Shown: positions 47,511-64,000 of the stretch, one piece after another
Layout: each line of letters starts with the position of its first letter
Position numbering within the stretch: position 1 is the first letter of the stretch
Assembly (NCBI RefSeq): GCF_032854445.1
Contig: NC_088295.1
Location: 59,503,249 to 59,567,248, forward strand
Direction of reading: 5' to 3'
Origin: Liolophura sinensis
Lineage: Eukaryota; Mollusca; Polyplacophora; Chitonida; Chitonidae
Length of the DNA stretch: 64,000 bases
Notes under the pieces: generated by a model
Told to the model about the DNA's origin: nothing
Databases searched by the model: none
The model's input: only the letters and a program-made list of their open reading frames with translations
Translations under genes and position numbers: made by a program

Positions 47511-47517
47511 TATAAAT
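47511..47517 (+). promoter_or_regulatory. TATA box of the micro-exon gene
   Basis: gggtataaatgc lies about 30 nt before an initiator-like tatcagcact. It is the only strong TATA upstream of the signal-peptide exon. Confidence 0.6.
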
Positions 47518-47540
47518 GCTTTGGGTTTTGTTTTTCTATC

Positions 47541-47571
47541 AGCACTTTTGTGCACGCTTTTGAGTGAATAG
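47541..47571 (+). other. Proposed non-coding first exon of the micro-exon gene
   Basis: Short segment from the initiator-like site to a donor gaatag|gtaggt. It would splice to the acceptor tttgtttag at 48277. The exact start is inferred from the TATA box. Confidence 0.4.
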
Positions 47572-47849
47572 GTAGGTACTTGTAAGTTATATTTGCTTAT
47601 GACGTAATTATTTAATAACTATTTTGGCAAGTACTAACCGTCTGTTTACATGTCCAAAATGGTCCTCATATTAACTGTAGATTTCCATTGTCGTTTTACC
47701 GTTCAACGTGATATTCACAAAATTTTACGGATTTATGCTCCAGATTTACGGCACTTAGTGGAAATGTTCGCTATGAATGTGTAAACATCAAAGACAGTTT
47801 GAAAGGGAAAGTGGAGTGACAAACGTGGATACTCGGCTATAAAACAGGA

Positions 47850-47940
47850 AGTTTGTCAGGCACCTGCCAAAGGCCGGTGGTTTACTCCGAGCACTCCGGT
47901 TTCCTTTAACCATAAACCCCACCGCCGTCACAAAAGCCTT
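47850..47940 (+). mobile_element. SINE, family B fragment
   Basis: ttgtcaggcacctgccaaag, gccggtggtttactccgagc and cggtttcctttaaccataaa, directly abutting the next SINE. Confidence 0.65.
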
Positions 47941-47941
47941 C

Positions 47942-48170
47942 TTCATTTATTTATTCATTTGACTGGTGTTTTACTCCGTACTCCAGAATATTTCACTTAA
48001 ATTATTATTATACCAGCACTATGGCGGGAGGAAACCAGGCAGAGCCTAGCGGAAACCCATGACCAGAGAGGAAGCCAGCATGAACTGGACTCAATGCGAC
48101 CGCATGGGTGAGAGGCTCATGGGACACTGCGCCGCTCTGGTGAGCTAACTACCTCGGCCAGGAGCTCCCC
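47942..48170 (-). mobile_element. SINE, family A, with internal deletion
   Basis: Reverse strand head GGGGGAGCTCCTGGCCGAGG and body GGTTTCCGCTAGGCTCTGCC, tail ATTCTGGAGTACGGAGTAAA. Lies in the first intron of the micro-exon gene. Confidence 0.75.
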
Positions 48171-48308
48171 CCTCCTGAAAATTCTTAGGCATGGCGTTAA
48201 ACTACAAAACTAAAAGCATTACTACATGAAGAGTAAGTTTATGTTTGACGAATTGGTAATTGTTTTTATTTGTTTAGAACTGTGTAGGTGGAAGCCAACG
48301 ATTTGAAG

Positions 48309-63340
<15,032 letters not shown>

Positions 63341-64000
63341 GTAAGAATTGTTCACACGTCGTCTTACATAGAGAAACATAAGAAACTCATTGTGTTGAAT
63401 TTTTTAAACATTTGTTGCAGCTGTGAAAAACAAGGGTATACATTCCTTTAGTGTGAAATCACAGTTTTGAGTTGTTCGCTGAAATCTTGTTATATAATAA
63501 AATATACAAGTAAATAAATTACCAATTCAAATCCCCTAACTCACTCATCAAGTGATTTTAATCGAAAGGTGCATCTCCTATGCGGAAGAATATTTATCCT
63601 ATAGAGTCTGTCGACGTGACAAATAGATATAATCGATCTCACCGTGTGATCTTTTGACCAAATTAACAATAACGGCTATCTCTGCTAAATCAGCGTGCAA
63701 CACACGGCTCACAGATACATACATCATACATACATATCACTCGTATAACTTTCCTTCAAGATCCCTTTGTTTCACACAAGTATGGTGTTGATACATATAT
63801 ATGTGACACGTGGAAAACTTTGCCAGTAACTTGTCATGTGTCAGTGGTTTATGATTTCAGGTTAAAAATGAAAACTTGAGAAATTGAGAGGTTGTGTGTA
63901 AAACGTTCCAGCTGACCTTAATATTCCTTAAACTTCACAGTGATTTGCTTAATGATTTTTACACTCCTGAGGATCGTTGAAGAACACTTGTCTTCCACAA

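Overview
The window is animal nuclear DNA: AT-rich, with long GT-AG introns, abundant dinucleotide repeats, tRNA-headed SINEs, MITE-like elements and a broken non-LTR retrotransposon. The SINE families and repeated ACATGTA-type words suggest a lophotrochozoan, most likely a mollusc. That placement is my inference, because no database search was possible.

Region 1 (1 to about 31.8 kb, + strand): a DENND5-type gene (DENND5A/B, also called Rab6IP1). Twenty coding exons at 210-27366 join in frame with matched splice phases and give 1,219 residues plus a stop. They cover the end of uDENN, cDENN, dDENN, RUN1, PLAT and RUN2. Only the first exon(s) lie outside the window. The introns carry SINEs, MITEs, minisatellites, a decayed duplicate of a PLAT exon and a LINE relic. 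A 36-nt in-frame cassette exon candidate lies at 7672-7707.

Region 2 (31.8-42.4 kb): no gene that I can support. It holds SINEs, a MITE and a diverged tandem segmental duplication (35.7-42.1 kb) of about 2.6-2.9 kb period.

Region 3 (42.48-43.52 kb, + strand): a short TATA-driven gene. Exon 1 encodes 189 residues rich in SP/TP sites, and a proposed last exon adds five residues. I do not recognise the family.

Region 4 (47.5-64.0 kb, + strand, running off the window): the most unusual part. A TATA box and a signal-peptide exon are followed by at least 17 tiny exons, mostly 19-29 nt, each with clean splice sites, separated by introns of roughly 0.3-1.5 kb. Intron phases alternate 1,0,1,0 throughout. 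No exon length here is a multiple of three, but a phase-1-to-0 exon plus the next phase-0-to-1 exon always is (48 nt = 16 residues for the common pair). The exon pairs sit in tandem 1.56-1.66 kb units that have duplicated repeatedly, with older diverged units flanking and interrupting the young ones. The predicted product is secreted, has no cysteine after the signal peptide, and is a Glu/Pro-rich 16-residue repeat protein. The organisation recalls the micro-exon genes of schistosomes, but with paired rather than individually symmetric exons. One exon copy has 20 instead of 19 nt and would create a stop on linear splicing.
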